In this document: one piece after another, positions 16,624-26,276 of the stretch | Numbering within the stretch: position 1 is the first letter of the stretch | Layout of the letters: each line of letters begins with the position of its first letter | DNA from: Arsenicibacter sp965247375 | GTDB taxonomy: Bacteria; Bacteroidota; Bacteroidia; Cytophagales; Spirosomataceae | DNA: 64,000 nucleotides | Assembly: GCA_965247375.1 (NCBI GenBank) | Contig: CBDFHU010000120.1 | Location: forward strand, 1 to 64,000 | Direction: 5' to 3' | Position numbers and translations under genes: made by a program | Notes under the pieces: generated by a model | Seen by the model: only the letters and a program-made list of their open reading frames with translations | What the model was told of the DNA's origin: nothing | Databases searched by the model: none

Positions 16624-18651
16624 TTACCGGCTTTTAATATACTCAGTTGGCGTCATTGTATACAGCTCTTTGAAACGGGTTGAAAAATAAGCCAGATTTT
16701 CAAACCCGGTCGCATAGGCGGCCGATGTAATGCTTTGCCCTTCCCGCAGCATCTGGGCCGCGCGCTTTAGCCGGTATGAACGGATCAGGTCACTGGCGTT
16801 CATGCCGATCAGAGCCTGTAATTTCCGGTGTAGGGTCCGCTGGCTAACCGACACGGCTGTGGCCAGTACTTCTACGGTCAGCTCGGCATTGTCGAGGTTG
16901 TTATCGATGGCAGCGTATAACTGCTGCATGAAGTCGTCGGCACCCAGAGACTGGTTCAGCGACGAATCCGGCTGCCGGAACAGTTGCTGGTAAAACGTCC
17001 GGAGTTGTTGCTGATACGTCAGCAGATTCCGGACCCGCAGGCGCAGTTCGTCGGTATGAAACGGTTTGGGCAGGTAATCATTGGCCCCCGCATTCAGCCC
17101 GTCAATCCGGCTGTCCTGTCCGGCCTTGGCCGTGAGGAGCATAACCGCAATGTGGCTTGTTTCCGGGGTTTGCTTAACGCGCTGACACAGTTCAAAACCA
17201 TTCATAAACGGCATCATTACATCCGAAATGACCAGTTCCGGCAGCTCATGCGTGATGATATCCCAGGCTTCCCTGCCGTTTGTGGCAGTCAGGACACGAT
17301 ACAGTTTTCCCAGTGCGCGCGCCAGAAACATGCGCAGATCCTGATTGTCTTCAACGATCAGAATAAGCGGGCTCTCCTCGCTTTCGCCGGGCAGGTCCTG
17401 TAACGGTATGGCCGGCGCCGGCTGATTCATCTCGCCGGGAGCATTACCGGCCAGCGGCCATAGTACATCTGAGGTTTGAATCGGGGTGAGTTCTTCGTCC
17501 AGCGGTTCCATAGGCAACCATACTGAAAACGTACTCCCTTGCCCCGGTTTGCTGGTTACGGTAATCTGGCCTCCTAACAAATCACAAAGCTCTTTAACCA
17601 GCGCCAGACCAATGCCGGTCCCTTCGTAGGCGCGGGTCATGGACGGGTCTGCCTGGTAGAACCGGTCGAACAGGTGGGCCTGCTGGTCCAGTGTCAGACC
17701 CACGCCCGTATCAGAAACGGTTAGTTGCAGGCCTTGCCGCTGGCTGGGGCCAACGCCGACACTGGGCACCGAATCGAGTGAACTGCCAGAAGTGAACGGT
17801 ATAGCTGTAATGGTTACTGTACCGCCTTCAGCTGTAAATTTTAAGGCATTTGATAACAGATTTAAAATGATTTTTTCCAGCTTATCGGCGTCGAACAGCC
17901 AGATACCTTTGACCTGGAGGTCGGTTATCAGCAGAATAGATTGTTGCTTTGCCTGTGCCCGAAATCCGTTGATAAGCTGTTCCAGAAACTGAAGCAGATC
18001 GCTTTGCTGGAGCGAAATGCCCATTTTGTTGGCTTCCAGCTTGGCCAGATCCAGCAGCTGATTGATCAGCCGCAGCAGATGGTTGCTGTTGCGCAGGATC
18101 GACATCAGATCCTGATGAACCGATTTACTAAGATCCTGCCGGTCGATCAGATCTTTTACCAGCGTCATGATAAGCGTCAGCGGAGTCCGGAATTCATGGG
18201 TAATGTTCGAGAAAAACCGTGTTTTCAGTTCTTCGAGGACCTTAATTCGTTTCGACTCCCGCTGGGCTCTGACCTGAATAATGGCTTTATCGAGTGTTGC
18301 CTGAAGGTCTGTCAGCTGAATTGGTTTCAGGACAAAATCAAATGCCCCGCGGTTCATAGCTGTACGGATGTTGTCCATATCGCCATAAGCCGATACAATG
18401 ATTGTAATGCCGTCAAAAGCCGAGCCGGCGAGGTAATCCAACAGCGTGAGCCCGTCAATATCCGGCATATTGATGTCAAGCATCAATACGTCTATAAACA
18501 GGTTGTCGGCCTTGAGAATGCCCAGGGCTTCGAGCCCGCTGTTTACAAATGAAAAGTGGTAGTGTTGTTCTTCGATAGAATGGCGGAACACCTGTTTCAG
18601 CAGAAGTTCGACATCAGGTTCATCGTCAACAACCAGAATTCTGGCGGTCAT
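16624..18651 (-). CDS. Cytoplasmic hybrid: REC - histidine kinase - REC - AraC DNA-binding protein
   Basis: A 675-residue protein with five domains and no membrane segment. REC1 covers 1-125 (phospho-acceptor D59, K109). HisKA has H152 in the THEFRTP box, and the ATPase domain has N268, DTGVG at 314-318 and GTGIGLA at 344-350. REC2 covers 427-545 with D477 in SDVMMP. An AraC-type helix-turn-helix follows at about 575-675. It joins sensor relay and transcription factor in one polypeptide. The TPR kinase gene upstream, 34 bases away on the same strand, is the likely input. Targets are unknown. Confidence 0.93.
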   Translation of the reverse strand: MTARILVVDDEPDVELLLKQVFRHSIEEQHYHFSFVNSGLEALGILKADNLFIDVLMLDINMPDIDGLTLLDYLAGSAFDGITIIVSAYGDMDNIRTAMNRGAFDFVLKPIQLTDLQATLDKAIIQVRAQRESKRIKVLEELKTRFFSNITHEFRTPLTLIMTLVKDLIDRQDLSKSVHQDLMSILRNSNHLLRLINQLLDLAKLEANKMGISLQQSDLLQFLEQLINGFRAQAKQQSILLITDLQVKGIWLFDADKLEKIILNLLSNALKFTAEGGTVTITAIPFTSGSSLDSVPSVGVGPSQRQGLQLTVSDTGVGLTLDQQAHLFDRFYQADPSMTRAYEGTGIGLALVKELCDLLGGQITVTSKPGQGSTFSVWLPMEPLDEELTPIQTSDVLWPLAGNAPGEMNQPAPAIPLQDLPGESEESPLILIVEDNQDLRMFLARALGKLYRVLTATNGREAWDIITHELPELVISDVMMPFMNGFELCQRVKQTPETSHIAVMLLTAKAGQDSRIDGLNAGANDYLPKPFHTDELRLRVRNLLTYQQQLRTFYQQLFRQPDSSLNQSLGADDFMQQLYAAIDNNLDNAELTVEVLATAVSVSQRTLHRKLQALIGMNASDLIRSYRLKRAAQMLREGQSITSAAYATGFENLAYFSTRFKELYTMTPTEYIKSR

Positions 18652-18685
18652 AGGTTAAATTGACTAAATGTGGTGTGTGCTGTAA

Positions 18686-20875
18686 TCAGACAGGTATACT
18701 GATTGAAAACTCAGTGAACTTTCCCCACCGGGTATCAACAATCAACTGCCCTCCGTAGCCCTTTGTAATAATATCGTAGCTTAATGATAAGCCCAGACCT
18801 GCTCCCTGACCAGTTGGTTTGGTCGTAAAAAATGGCTGAAAAATTTTGTGTACAATGTTTGCGGGAATGCCCATGCCGTTGTCTTTAACGCGTAAAATAA
18901 CCTGATTGTCCACACAGGTACTACTCAGCCAGATGCAGGGCTGATAGTCATCGGCGGACTGTAACATTTTCTCGCCGAGCGTATAAAAAGCATTCGTGTA
19001 CAGGTTCACAAAGACCCTGCTGAGGTCCTGTGGCACTGCCATGACTTTATCCGGACAAGGTTGTAAGTCCACGTGCAGCCGGACCTCCCTGAGTCGTTTA
19101 TTTTTTTGACATACACTTTTATAAGTTTGCTGTAAATAGTCGCCTGCAAGCGCATTAATGTCGACAGGCTGCCGGTCACCCGTACCCAGATGGCTGTGCT
19201 GAAGCATCCCTTTAATGATTGATTCCGCCCGTTGACCGTGGTGAATAATCCGGTCCAGGTTTACGGTAAGGGTGTCGGCTACCTCCAGTGGCTTGTTGTC
19301 TGTTGTTCTGTTAAGGTGATTTTTAATTTCGGAAACTAAAGTAGTAGAAACAATGGCAAAATTGTTGACAAAATTGAGCGGATTCTGGATTTCGTGGGCA
19401 ATTCCGGTGGCAAGTTCTCCGAGTGAGGCCATTTTTTCTTTCAGGACCAGCTGGTTCTGGGTATTCCGGAGTTCGGTAATGGTGTTCTGAAGCTGGTGGC
19501 GCTGCTGGTCGATCTCTTCATTCTGGGTTTTAAGCCGGCTGGCCTGTCCGTCAATCTCGGCTTTCTGCATAGCCAGTTGCAGATTACTGTCTCTTAACCG
19601 GCGGTTGGTTATGGTCAGCCGCCGTACGAGAAAAGCGCCCGCTCCCAGTCCGGAAAGCAGCATCAGTACTACCAGCCGCTGCTGGCTGAGGACCCGGTTA
19701 TTGAGTACTTTTTCCTCCTGAAGCTGCGCAATCTGATTTTGTTTCTGCAGAAGTTTCTGGTTGTATTCCAGATAGGCAACACGCCGCGAGGTAAGTTCAC
19801 TGTTGAGACTGTCTTTGTAGGTGTTGTATGCTTTCTGAAACTGAAAGGCCCTGGCGTATTCATTCTGCCGGGCATAGATATCGGCCAACACGCTGGCAGC
19901 GTCCCGTGCGTTTTCCTTGCTACCCAGCAAAACTGAATTTTTATAGGCCGGCAGGGCTAATACGAGAGCCGTGTCCGGTTGTTGCGTATTCAGGTAGGCG
20001 CGGGCAAGTGTCACATACGTCCAGGTTAAAAATCCCTGGTTATCGACCTTTTTAAAGGCCTTTATAATCGGTCGGGCGTAGGCAAAGGTCTTTTCGTAAT
20101 CACCGAGATTTACATAGGTGCGGGCAAGATTACCCATCAGGGTAGCCGAAAACGTGTCCAGTTTCAGTTGTTGCGTTTGCCGGAGCGCCTGCCTGAAATA
20201 AGGAATGGCCTCCCGGTATTGGTTCTGGACCAGATAGGCTTCTCCGATACGCGCCAGAATGAGTGCACTTTCTTTCGATACTTCGCCCGGCTTCAGGCGC
20301 TTCAGCGCCCGGTTCTGATAATCAAAGGCTTGTTCATAATCACCTACCAGGCTGTAAAGCAGCCCTAAATCCGACATTGTTTCCACTAACAAGGGTGAAA
20401 CGGGCGGCCTTTCTGCCATAGACTGGGCTTTTAATAACACTTCCAGTGATCGCGGATAATCGCCGAATGCGGTGTAGATATCTGCCTGACGGGAGTAGTT
20501 GACAATACTGTCGGAATGACTTTTCAGGGCAGTTGTAATGGCTAAATGCTGCTTCAGGTAGGCGAGACCGGCCGTTTTATTGCCCCGGCTTTTCACAAAT
20601 TTGGCCACACTGGTCAGAATCGGGAGCTGATAGCGGGGGGAGGGACAATTTCTGACGGTTTGCAGTGCCTGCAGGTAAGTTTGATAGGTTTCCTGATACC
20701 GCTGCTTTTGCTGAAGTGCCTCTGTTTTGCTGAGAATCTGCGCCACATATTGATCACATCGGGCGGAGCTCAGTGTTGATGGTTCGGTTCTCTGAATGGC
20801 TGGAGTGAGTGATTGACCGGTACTTGTCTGTAAAAGCAGAAAAACCAAGCTGAGTAAACAGTATACTTTCCACAT
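18686..20875 (-). CDS. TPR-containing sensor histidine kinase
   Basis: A 729-residue kinase. An N-terminal signal/hydrophobic segment (residues 1-20) is followed by about seven TPR repeats (roughly 45-360), which should lie in the periplasm. One transmembrane helix at 401-419, a coiled coil at 425-480, HisKA with H494 (GIAHEIQNPLNF) and an ATPase domain ending GQGAGLGLSLSYDI complete it. The kinase type matches the Bacteroidota TPR kinases that sense through protein contacts. No receiver is attached, and the neighbouring hybrid with an N-terminal REC is the obvious partner (inference). Confidence 0.92.
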   Translation of the reverse strand: MWKVYCLLSLVFLLLQTSTGQSLTPAIQRTEPSTLSSARCDQYVAQILSKTEALQQKQRYQETYQTYLQALQTVRNCPSPRYQLPILTSVAKFVKSRGNKTAGLAYLKQHLAITTALKSHSDSIVNYSRQADIYTAFGDYPRSLEVLLKAQSMAERPPVSPLLVETMSDLGLLYSLVGDYEQAFDYQNRALKRLKPGEVSKESALILARIGEAYLVQNQYREAIPYFRQALRQTQQLKLDTFSATLMGNLARTYVNLGDYEKTFAYARPIIKAFKKVDNQGFLTWTYVTLARAYLNTQQPDTALVLALPAYKNSVLLGSKENARDAASVLADIYARQNEYARAFQFQKAYNTYKDSLNSELTSRRVAYLEYNQKLLQKQNQIAQLQEEKVLNNRVLSQQRLVVLMLLSGLGAGAFLVRRLTITNRRLRDSNLQLAMQKAEIDGQASRLKTQNEEIDQQRHQLQNTITELRNTQNQLVLKEKMASLGELATGIAHEIQNPLNFVNNFAIVSTTLVSEIKNHLNRTTDNKPLEVADTLTVNLDRIIHHGQRAESIIKGMLQHSHLGTGDRQPVDINALAGDYLQQTYKSVCQKNKRLREVRLHVDLQPCPDKVMAVPQDLSRVFVNLYTNAFYTLGEKMLQSADDYQPCIWLSSTCVDNQVILRVKDNGMGIPANIVHKIFQPFFTTKPTGQGAGLGLSLSYDIITKGYGGQLIVDTRWGKFTEFSISIPV

Positions 20876-20911
20876 TGCCCTTCAATCCGTTCTGACCTGG
20901 ACCGAATATGG

Positions 20912-20951
20912 CACAAAAAGGCATAAGACGCCAGCCTTATGCCTTTTTGTG
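20912..20951 (-). terminator. Intrinsic terminator after the GMC oxidoreductase gene
   Basis: Perfect 16-bp stem, cacaaaaaggcataag (20912-20927) with 20936-20951, loop of 8. It lies between the GMC gene stop and the TPR kinase start. On the minus strand the stem itself ends in TTTTTGTG. Confidence 0.7.
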
Positions 20952-20961
20952 TTAAAAAATG

Positions 20962-22680
20962 TCAGAGATTTTTCTTTTTCATCTCCTGAACGGCATAATT
21001 CGCCGCCCGTGCCGTAAACGCCATATAGGTCAGTGACGGGTTAACGCAGGATGCCGAAGTCATGAATGCGCCGTCGGTCATAAACACGTTTTTGCAGGCG
21101 TGTACCTGATTCCACTTGTTCAGAACAGACGTTTTCGGATCATGACCCATACGGGCAGTACCCATTTCGTGGATACCGATACCCATATTTTTCGACATGT
21201 CGTTGTATGGATTGACGTTCTTCACGCCCGCTGCTTCGAGCATTTCGGCCGCGTCGTTCATCATGTCCTTGCGCATCTTGATTTCGTTTTCGCCATAGGC
21301 GGCATCGAATACCACAACCGGTAAGCCCCATTTGTCTTTCTGCGTCGGCGAAAGGGTAAAGCGGTTTTTCTCGTTTGGCAGCACTTCACCGAAACCACCC
21401 AGACCCATCGTCCAGATACCTGGCTGTGTGAGTTTCTCCTTGAATTCGGCGCCGAAGCCTTCCATGCCATTGCCACGACCCCAGCCTTCACGGCCGGCAC
21501 CGCCCTGGTAGCCGAAACCACGCAGGTAGTCGCGCTTATCGCCGTTCCAGTTGCGGTAACGGGGCACGTAAACACCGTTGGCGCGGCGGCCATAGTAGTA
21601 TTTATCGTCAAAGCCTTCGTAGATACCCGATGCACCGACTGCCAGGTGGTGGTCCATGATATTACGGCCCAGCTGGTCAGAGTCATTCCCCAGACCGTTC
21701 GGGAAGCGGCTTGATTTTGAGTTCATCATAATCGATGCACTGGCAATGGCCGATGCATTCATAAAGATAATCCGGGCATAATATTCCCGTACTTCCTTCG
21801 TGTTCTGGTCGATTACCCGTACACCTTTGGCTTTACCCAGTTTCTCGTCGTAAATCACTTCCGACACGATTGAATCAGGACGCAGGGTCAGACGGCCGGT
21901 TTTTACGGCCGCCGGTAAGGTCGTTGACTGGGTGCTGAAGTAACCGCCATACGGGCACCCGCGCATACACTGGTTCCGGAACTGGCAGGCAGCACGGCCC
22001 AGGGCGTAGTGCTGCGGTTGTGGCTGTGTCAGGTGAGCTGTGCGGCCCATGGTGACTTTACGGCCGGCAAACTGCTTTTCAATCCGTGCCTTAACTTCAC
22101 GCTCTACGCAGTTCATGTCCATCGCCGGCAGGAACTGGCCATCAGGTAATACCGACAGACCGTCTTTACTGCCACTAACGCCGATAAACCGCTCAACGTA
22201 GTCATACCATGGCGCAACATCCTTATAACGGACCGGCCAGTCAACGGAAATACCGTCTTTCAGGTTGGCCATGAAATCTTCTTCGTTCCAGCGGTAGCTT
22301 TGGCGCCCCCACATCAGTGAGCGGCCGCCTACGTGGTAACCACGGATCCAGTCAAACGGGCGAGTCTCCTGATACGGGTTTTCCTTGTCGTTTTCGAAGT
22401 GGTGGCGCCATTCTTCGTTAGCCGTATAGCCGGTACGCATGTTGGCCCAGTATTCTTCGGCAGCCTGGGTAGTAATCCGGCCACGGTGTGGGAAATCCCA
22501 CGGGTTGTTGGTCGCCGTTGTGTAGCCTTCGATGTGCTTGATGTCGCGGCCGCGCTCCAGCATTAATACTGTCAGGCCTTTCTGAGTCAGTTCTTTCGCT
22601 GCCCAGCCGCCTGAAATGCCTGAACCTACGACAATCGCGTCGTACGTAATATCTTTTATGGAATCAATGTTTAGGTACAT
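20962..22680 (-). CDS. GMC family oxidoreductase (large flavoprotein subunit)
   Basis: A 572-residue FAD-dependent dehydrogenase. The N-terminal FAD motif DAIVVGSGISGGWAAKEL and following acidic residue in MLERGRD, the CMRGCPYGGY segment, and the C-terminal EMGTARMGHDP and NPSLTYMAFTARAA stretches are typical of GMC enzymes related to gluconate or sorbitol dehydrogenases. No signal peptide is visible; export may occur with the smaller subunit, whose gene lies directly upstream. The sugar or alcohol substrate is not defined. It is the second gene of a two-gene operon. Confidence 0.92.
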   Translation of the reverse strand: MYLNIDSIKDITYDAIVVGSGISGGWAAKELTQKGLTVLMLERGRDIKHIEGYTTATNNPWDFPHRGRITTQAAEEYWANMRTGYTANEEWRHHFENDKENPYQETRPFDWIRGYHVGGRSLMWGRQSYRWNEEDFMANLKDGISVDWPVRYKDVAPWYDYVERFIGVSGSKDGLSVLPDGQFLPAMDMNCVEREVKARIEKQFAGRKVTMGRTAHLTQPQPQHYALGRAACQFRNQCMRGCPYGGYFSTQSTTLPAAVKTGRLTLRPDSIVSEVIYDEKLGKAKGVRVIDQNTKEVREYYARIIFMNASAIASASIMMNSKSSRFPNGLGNDSDQLGRNIMDHHLAVGASGIYEGFDDKYYYGRRANGVYVPRYRNWNGDKRDYLRGFGYQGGAGREGWGRGNGMEGFGAEFKEKLTQPGIWTMGLGGFGEVLPNEKNRFTLSPTQKDKWGLPVVVFDAAYGENEIKMRKDMMNDAAEMLEAAGVKNVNPYNDMSKNMGIGIHEMGTARMGHDPKTSVLNKWNQVHACKNVFMTDGAFMTSASCVNPSLTYMAFTARAANYAVQEMKKKNL

Positions 22681-22756
22681 GATTTGTCAATGGATAATGA
22701 ACGGGGAGGCAGGGGTAACACACTCCGGCGCTTTTGGCCGCTCATGGTCATCAAAA

Positions 22757-23350
22757 TTAGATTGCCCAGGCTTTCTGACCGGGTTTGAGCGTAATACAGC
22801 CGTCGTAGCGGCCAGGAACGGCCACATACTCAAGGGCCTGTGTACAACCGATTTCAGACGTGAAGTAACCCATCAGTGTCAGGTCTTTCAGCATGGCGAA
22901 GAACGGCGTAAAGCGTTGGTTTGCAGGAGCTCCTGCCATATCCTTGCGCTGTTTTTTTGCTTCCTGCTCCAGCATTTTCACAACCTCAATACGCTGGTTG
23001 TTGTCGCATTCAACGAATGACTTGTTGAAGCTGCCTTTAGCAATCTGATTGGTACGATCCAGACCTTCCTTAAACCGTTGCTGATCGGCTGGTTTATAAC
23101 AGTCTTTCAGGACTACATCAATGATTTCGTTTACTTTTGCCGCCTTTGCACCAGGCGTATTGGTGGCCGGGATAATGACCTCGGCCAGTTCTGCTACCAT
23201 CACATCCTGGTCGGCCGTCAGAAATACCGGAGCACCGGTAGCTGCGCGGCTGGCGACTGAGGCTTCGAGTGTATCAGCCAGCGCCGGGAACGACATTGTT
23301 GCTCCCATAAACGCGGCCACACGCATGAGGGCGTCTCGTCTATTCATCAT
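22757..23350 (-). CDS. Gluconate 2-dehydrogenase subunit 3 family protein
   Basis: A small partner subunit of about 197 residues, starting at the ATG at 23350 (or the next ATG at 23347). It opens with an Arg-Arg signal (NRRDALMRVAAFMG) and has the family segment AELAEVIIPATNTPGAKAAKVNEFI-like text, here AEVIIPATNTPGAKA, and a C-terminal MGYFTSEIG segment. It lies 76 bases upstream of the GMC oxidoreductase gene; such pairs form membrane-linked sugar dehydrogenases. The longer frame to 23476 is rejected because it crosses the promoter and lacks family sequence. Confidence 0.88.
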   Translation of the reverse strand: MMNRRDALMRVAAFMGATMSFPALADTLEASVASRAATGAPVFLTADQDVMVAELAEVIIPATNTPGAKAAKVNEIIDVVLKDCYKPADQQRFKEGLDRTNQIAKGSFNKSFVECDNNQRIEVVKMLEQEAKKQRKDMAGAPANQRFTPFFAMLKDLTLMGYFTSEIGCTQALEYVAVPGRYDGCITLKPGQKAWAI

Positions 23351-23394
23351 AAGTAGGTTTAAAAAAACTAACGTAAAAACGTACAAAGGAGAAA

Positions 23395-23402
23395 CAAATG
23401 TA
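23395..23402 (-). promoter_or_regulatory. Candidate -7 box TACATTTG for the GMC operon
   Basis: On the minus strand TACATTTG matches TAnnTTTG about 45 bases before the ATG at 23350. Confidence 0.45.
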
Positions 23403-23589
23403 TAAAAAATGCGGTCCTTTTGTAGAATTGGCAGATGGTTATGGAATAAAAAAGGAGGACTCGTAAAATATTCCATCCTAAATATATTATTTAGCCGTTA
23501 ATGTTGTAATTAGTAGATACAGCACCGGCAAGGCGGGCCTGTTTAATACCAGTGTAAAGGCCCGCTACAGGGACAGAGAAGAACGGATT

Positions 23590-24501
23590 ATGAAAAAGCA
23601 ACTTAGCCTGTCGCAGGTCAGAGAATACGGGAATGTCGAATTTCTGGCGCGTCAGTTAGTCGAAGGGTTTATTACGGGTCTGCATAAATCGCCTTTTCAT
23701 GGCTTTTCAGTAGAGTTTGCCGAACATCGTCTGTACAATACCGGCGAAACAACGCGTCACATTGACTGGAAAGTCTTTGCCAAATCGGAGCGGCTGTTTG
23801 TGAAGCGGTATGAAGAAGAGACCAATCTGCGGTGTCATTTGCTGGTCGATACGTCGTCGTCGATGTATTATCCGGAGAAGGATCAGGGCAAAATAACGTT
23901 CAGCATCATGGCGGCGGCCTGTCTGGCCTATCTGTTGCAGCGCCAGAAAGATGCTGTCAGTCTGACGACGTTTGCTGATACCATCGACTTGCAGACGCAG
24001 GTGAAATCGACGCCGTCGCACGTGCATAAGGTATTTAACCATCTTGAACAACTGTTGCATCAGGCGCCGCCGCAACGGAAAACCTCCGCTGCCGATATCA
24101 TCCATCAGGTTGCCGAAAAGATCAACAAACGTTCGCTGGTTGTCATTTTCAGCGATATGTTCGAGAACGTGGAAAAGTCGGAGGCTCTGTTTTCGGCTCT
24201 GCAACACCTGCGCCACAACCTGCACGAAGTCTTGCTGTTTCACGTAACCGATAAAAAGACGGAAGAGGACTTTGCGTTTGATGAGCGGCCGTATGAATTC
24301 ATCGACCTCGAAACCGGCGACCGCGTGAAGCTGCAGCCTGGCCAGATCCGGGGTGAATACCAGCAGGCCGTCCGTTCGTATTTTCAGGAGTTAAAAATGC
24401 GGTGCGGTCAGTATAAAATCGACTTTATTGAAGCGGATATCGCCCGTGGATTCGACCAGATCCTGACTTCATATCTGGTTAAACGCGGGAAAATGAAATA
24501 A
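23590..24501 (+). CDS. DUF58 domain protein with vWA-like fold
   Basis: A 303-residue cytoplasmic protein. The DUF58 core (YNTGETTRHIDWKVFAKSERL-type stretch near residues 49-69) precedes a von Willebrand A-like region with a MIDAS-type metal motif DTSSSM at 87-92 and VVIFSDMFEN later. DUF58 proteins usually work with a MoxR AAA ATPase, and both normally sit together; none is present here, so this copy is isolated. The molecular role is unknown. A strong terminator follows. Confidence 0.88.
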   Translation: MKKQLSLSQVREYGNVEFLARQLVEGFITGLHKSPFHGFSVEFAEHRLYNTGETTRHIDWKVFAKSERLFVKRYEEETNLRCHLLVDTSSSMYYPEKDQGKITFSIMAAACLAYLLQRQKDAVSLTTFADTIDLQTQVKSTPSHVHKVFNHLEQLLHQAPPQRKTSAADIIHQVAEKINKRSLVVIFSDMFENVEKSEALFSALQHLRHNLHEVLLFHVTDKKTEEDFAFDERPYEFIDLETGDRVKLQPGQIRGEYQQAVRSYFQELKMRCGQYKIDFIEADIARGFDQILTSYLVKRGKMK

Positions 24502-24543
24502 CCGTTTTTTTTCCGGTTGTTGCTGAGTTATTGGCTATAAAAA

Positions 24544-24576
24544 AGTGGTGGCACGACTCTCAGTCGTGCCACCACT
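24544..24576. terminator. Bidirectional hairpin terminator
   Basis: Perfect 15-bp stem agtggtggcacgact (24544-24558) with 24562-24576, loop ctc, between the convergent DUF58 and TlpA genes. Confidence 0.75.
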
Positions 24577-24617
24577 AATGAAGTGATCAGATTGATGCTA
24601 ATCAATACGCTACACCA

Positions 24618-26090
24618 TTACTTCCCTTTCGGAGCAGCGGCTTTTGGTGCTGCCGGATCTTTTTTGGCCAGTTCCTGTTTCTGCCGGGCTAAGAACTGGA
24701 AGTAGTCGTCGAGCTGTTCGACCGGCATCCGGCGGGCCAGAATCTTCTTATCCTTGTCGAGAACATACACAACCGGGGTTGAGTAGACATCGTATTGTTG
24801 CCGGTAGTTAGTCCGGAAAGTAAAGTCGTAGCCATTTACCCAATCGCCGATGCTAAACTCCCTGATGAACTTTTTCCAGTCTTCCGGCGATTTATCGACA
24901 GCGATGGCCATAATTTTAGTGTCTTTCTTGTGAGCGTCAGCAAACTTCTTCAGTTTCGGCGTTGATTCGCGGCAATGGCCACACTCCGGGTCATACAGAA
25001 ATACCACAAGATATTCTGACTTGACATTCATGAAATCGATTGGTCGCTTCAGCGTATCACTGACGGTCGGAGCCGGCAGAATCCGGCCATTCATCAGAGG
25101 CTTCAGAATATTAACACGCTCCCGTACCTTGTCCCGGGCCGACTCATCCGACAGCGGCATGATACCGGTCAGGTAATATTTTTCGGCCATGTGCAGGAAT
25201 ACTTCGTCAGTACCCAGAATTTTCGGTTGCTCATACTGGCTGGTGAAGTAATAAATGATATAAAGCATGACGTCCTTATTGGCTTTAGACTTACCAATGA
25301 GGTATTCGCCTTCTTTGATCAGTGAGTCGGCCGTCTGGACGGTCAATTCTTTTACATACCGCTCCAGTTTACGCTGGAAGAGCGGGGTACGTAAAAAGCG
25401 TTCGTCAGTGAGATCCAGCCCATCCCAGTAATGTTGTTTGTAATAGTTGAACTGCCACAGCGAGTCCGGCCGGCCGTTAGCGGCTTTTGGCGGATTAGGC
25501 ACTTCGGGTTCAGCGGAAGCCGAAAGTAATTTTACCGTAAATAATCCGGCTTTTTCCTTTAAGAAATTCGTGCGGAAATCCTGTGCCTGTTTTGCCAGTT
25601 CGTCTTTCTTTTTGTTGAACATGGCGTTTGATACCGCATCATTGCGCAGCTTACGCTGTGCGTCAATCGCCTGGGATTCTTCATAGAACTTGCCCATTTG
25701 TTGCTGGTAACCGTAAAAAGCCTCGTTTTCTTTCGTGCCTTTGGTTTTCATGTTACCAACAAAATTGGTCGTATCGGTTTCGAAAGAGAACGTCTGCTCA
25801 TCCGTGATAATGAGTTCGAAGTAGCGTTGTTTCGGGGTCAGCACCAGATAGAGGCCCTGCGGGAGCTGAGCGCCTTCAAACACGACACGGCCCTGCGGGT
25901 CTACTTTCGCCGTATCTTTAGGGATATATTGTGTCGGACCATACCAGTGGGCCAACACACAGGTAGAATCTTTCAGGCCTTTAATCTGACCCGAAATCCG
26001 GAACCGTTCAGCGGGCTTAGGCGTGGTTTGGGCCAACAGCGATGCAGTTACGGCAAGCGCTAAAAAAACAGTGCAAACGATTTTTTTCAT
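24618..26090 (-). CDS. TlpA-like thioredoxin with N-terminal DUF4369 and DUF5106 regions
   Basis: A 490-residue exported protein. A signal peptide (1-20, ending SLLAQ) leads into a DUF4369-type beta domain (about 28-115), a helical DUF5106-like middle (about 120-335), and a thioredoxin-fold domain with CGHC (C370, C373) in YDPECGHCREST. It probably reduces or exchanges disulfides in periplasmic or surface proteins, a common role in Bacteroidota. The C-terminus is rich in Lys, Ala and Pro. It stands alone with its own promoter-like box. Confidence 0.9.
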   Translation of the reverse strand: MKKIVCTVFLALAVTASLLAQTTPKPAERFRISGQIKGLKDSTCVLAHWYGPTQYIPKDTAKVDPQGRVVFEGAQLPQGLYLVLTPKQRYFELIITDEQTFSFETDTTNFVGNMKTKGTKENEAFYGYQQQMGKFYEESQAIDAQRKLRNDAVSNAMFNKKKDELAKQAQDFRTNFLKEKAGLFTVKLLSASAEPEVPNPPKAANGRPDSLWQFNYYKQHYWDGLDLTDERFLRTPLFQRKLERYVKELTVQTADSLIKEGEYLIGKSKANKDVMLYIIYYFTSQYEQPKILGTDEVFLHMAEKYYLTGIMPLSDESARDKVRERVNILKPLMNGRILPAPTVSDTLKRPIDFMNVKSEYLVVFLYDPECGHCRESTPKLKKFADAHKKDTKIMAIAVDKSPEDWKKFIREFSIGDWVNGYDFTFRTNYRQQYDVYSTPVVYVLDKDKKILARRMPVEQLDDYFQFLARQKQELAKKDPAAPKAAAPKGK

Positions 26091-26125
26091 ACAGATCGTG
26101 CGTATCTGATTCAGTACAGTTTCTA

Positions 26126-26133
26126 CAAATTTA
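26126..26133 (-). promoter_or_regulatory. Candidate -7 box TAAATTTG for the TlpA gene
   Basis: TAAATTTG on the minus strand, 36-43 bases upstream of the ATG at 26090, fits TAnnTTTG. Confidence 0.45.
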
Positions 26134-26276
26134 CGAGTTTAGCGGAATTTTACTGTGGAAAAGGCAGATCGCCGGCGGATAGCGTACCGCTTTAACCGGT
26201 TTATCGTATATCCGGTAAAATGACTCAACAATAACTTTGATACTAACGCATACCCTGCGTATTTGGTGCATAGCCT

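Noticed and set aside
16427..16690. 87-codon frame in the gap after the MDR gene
   Set aside because: Contains the tandem repeat, runs into the end of the hybrid kinase gene, and shows no protein-like features.
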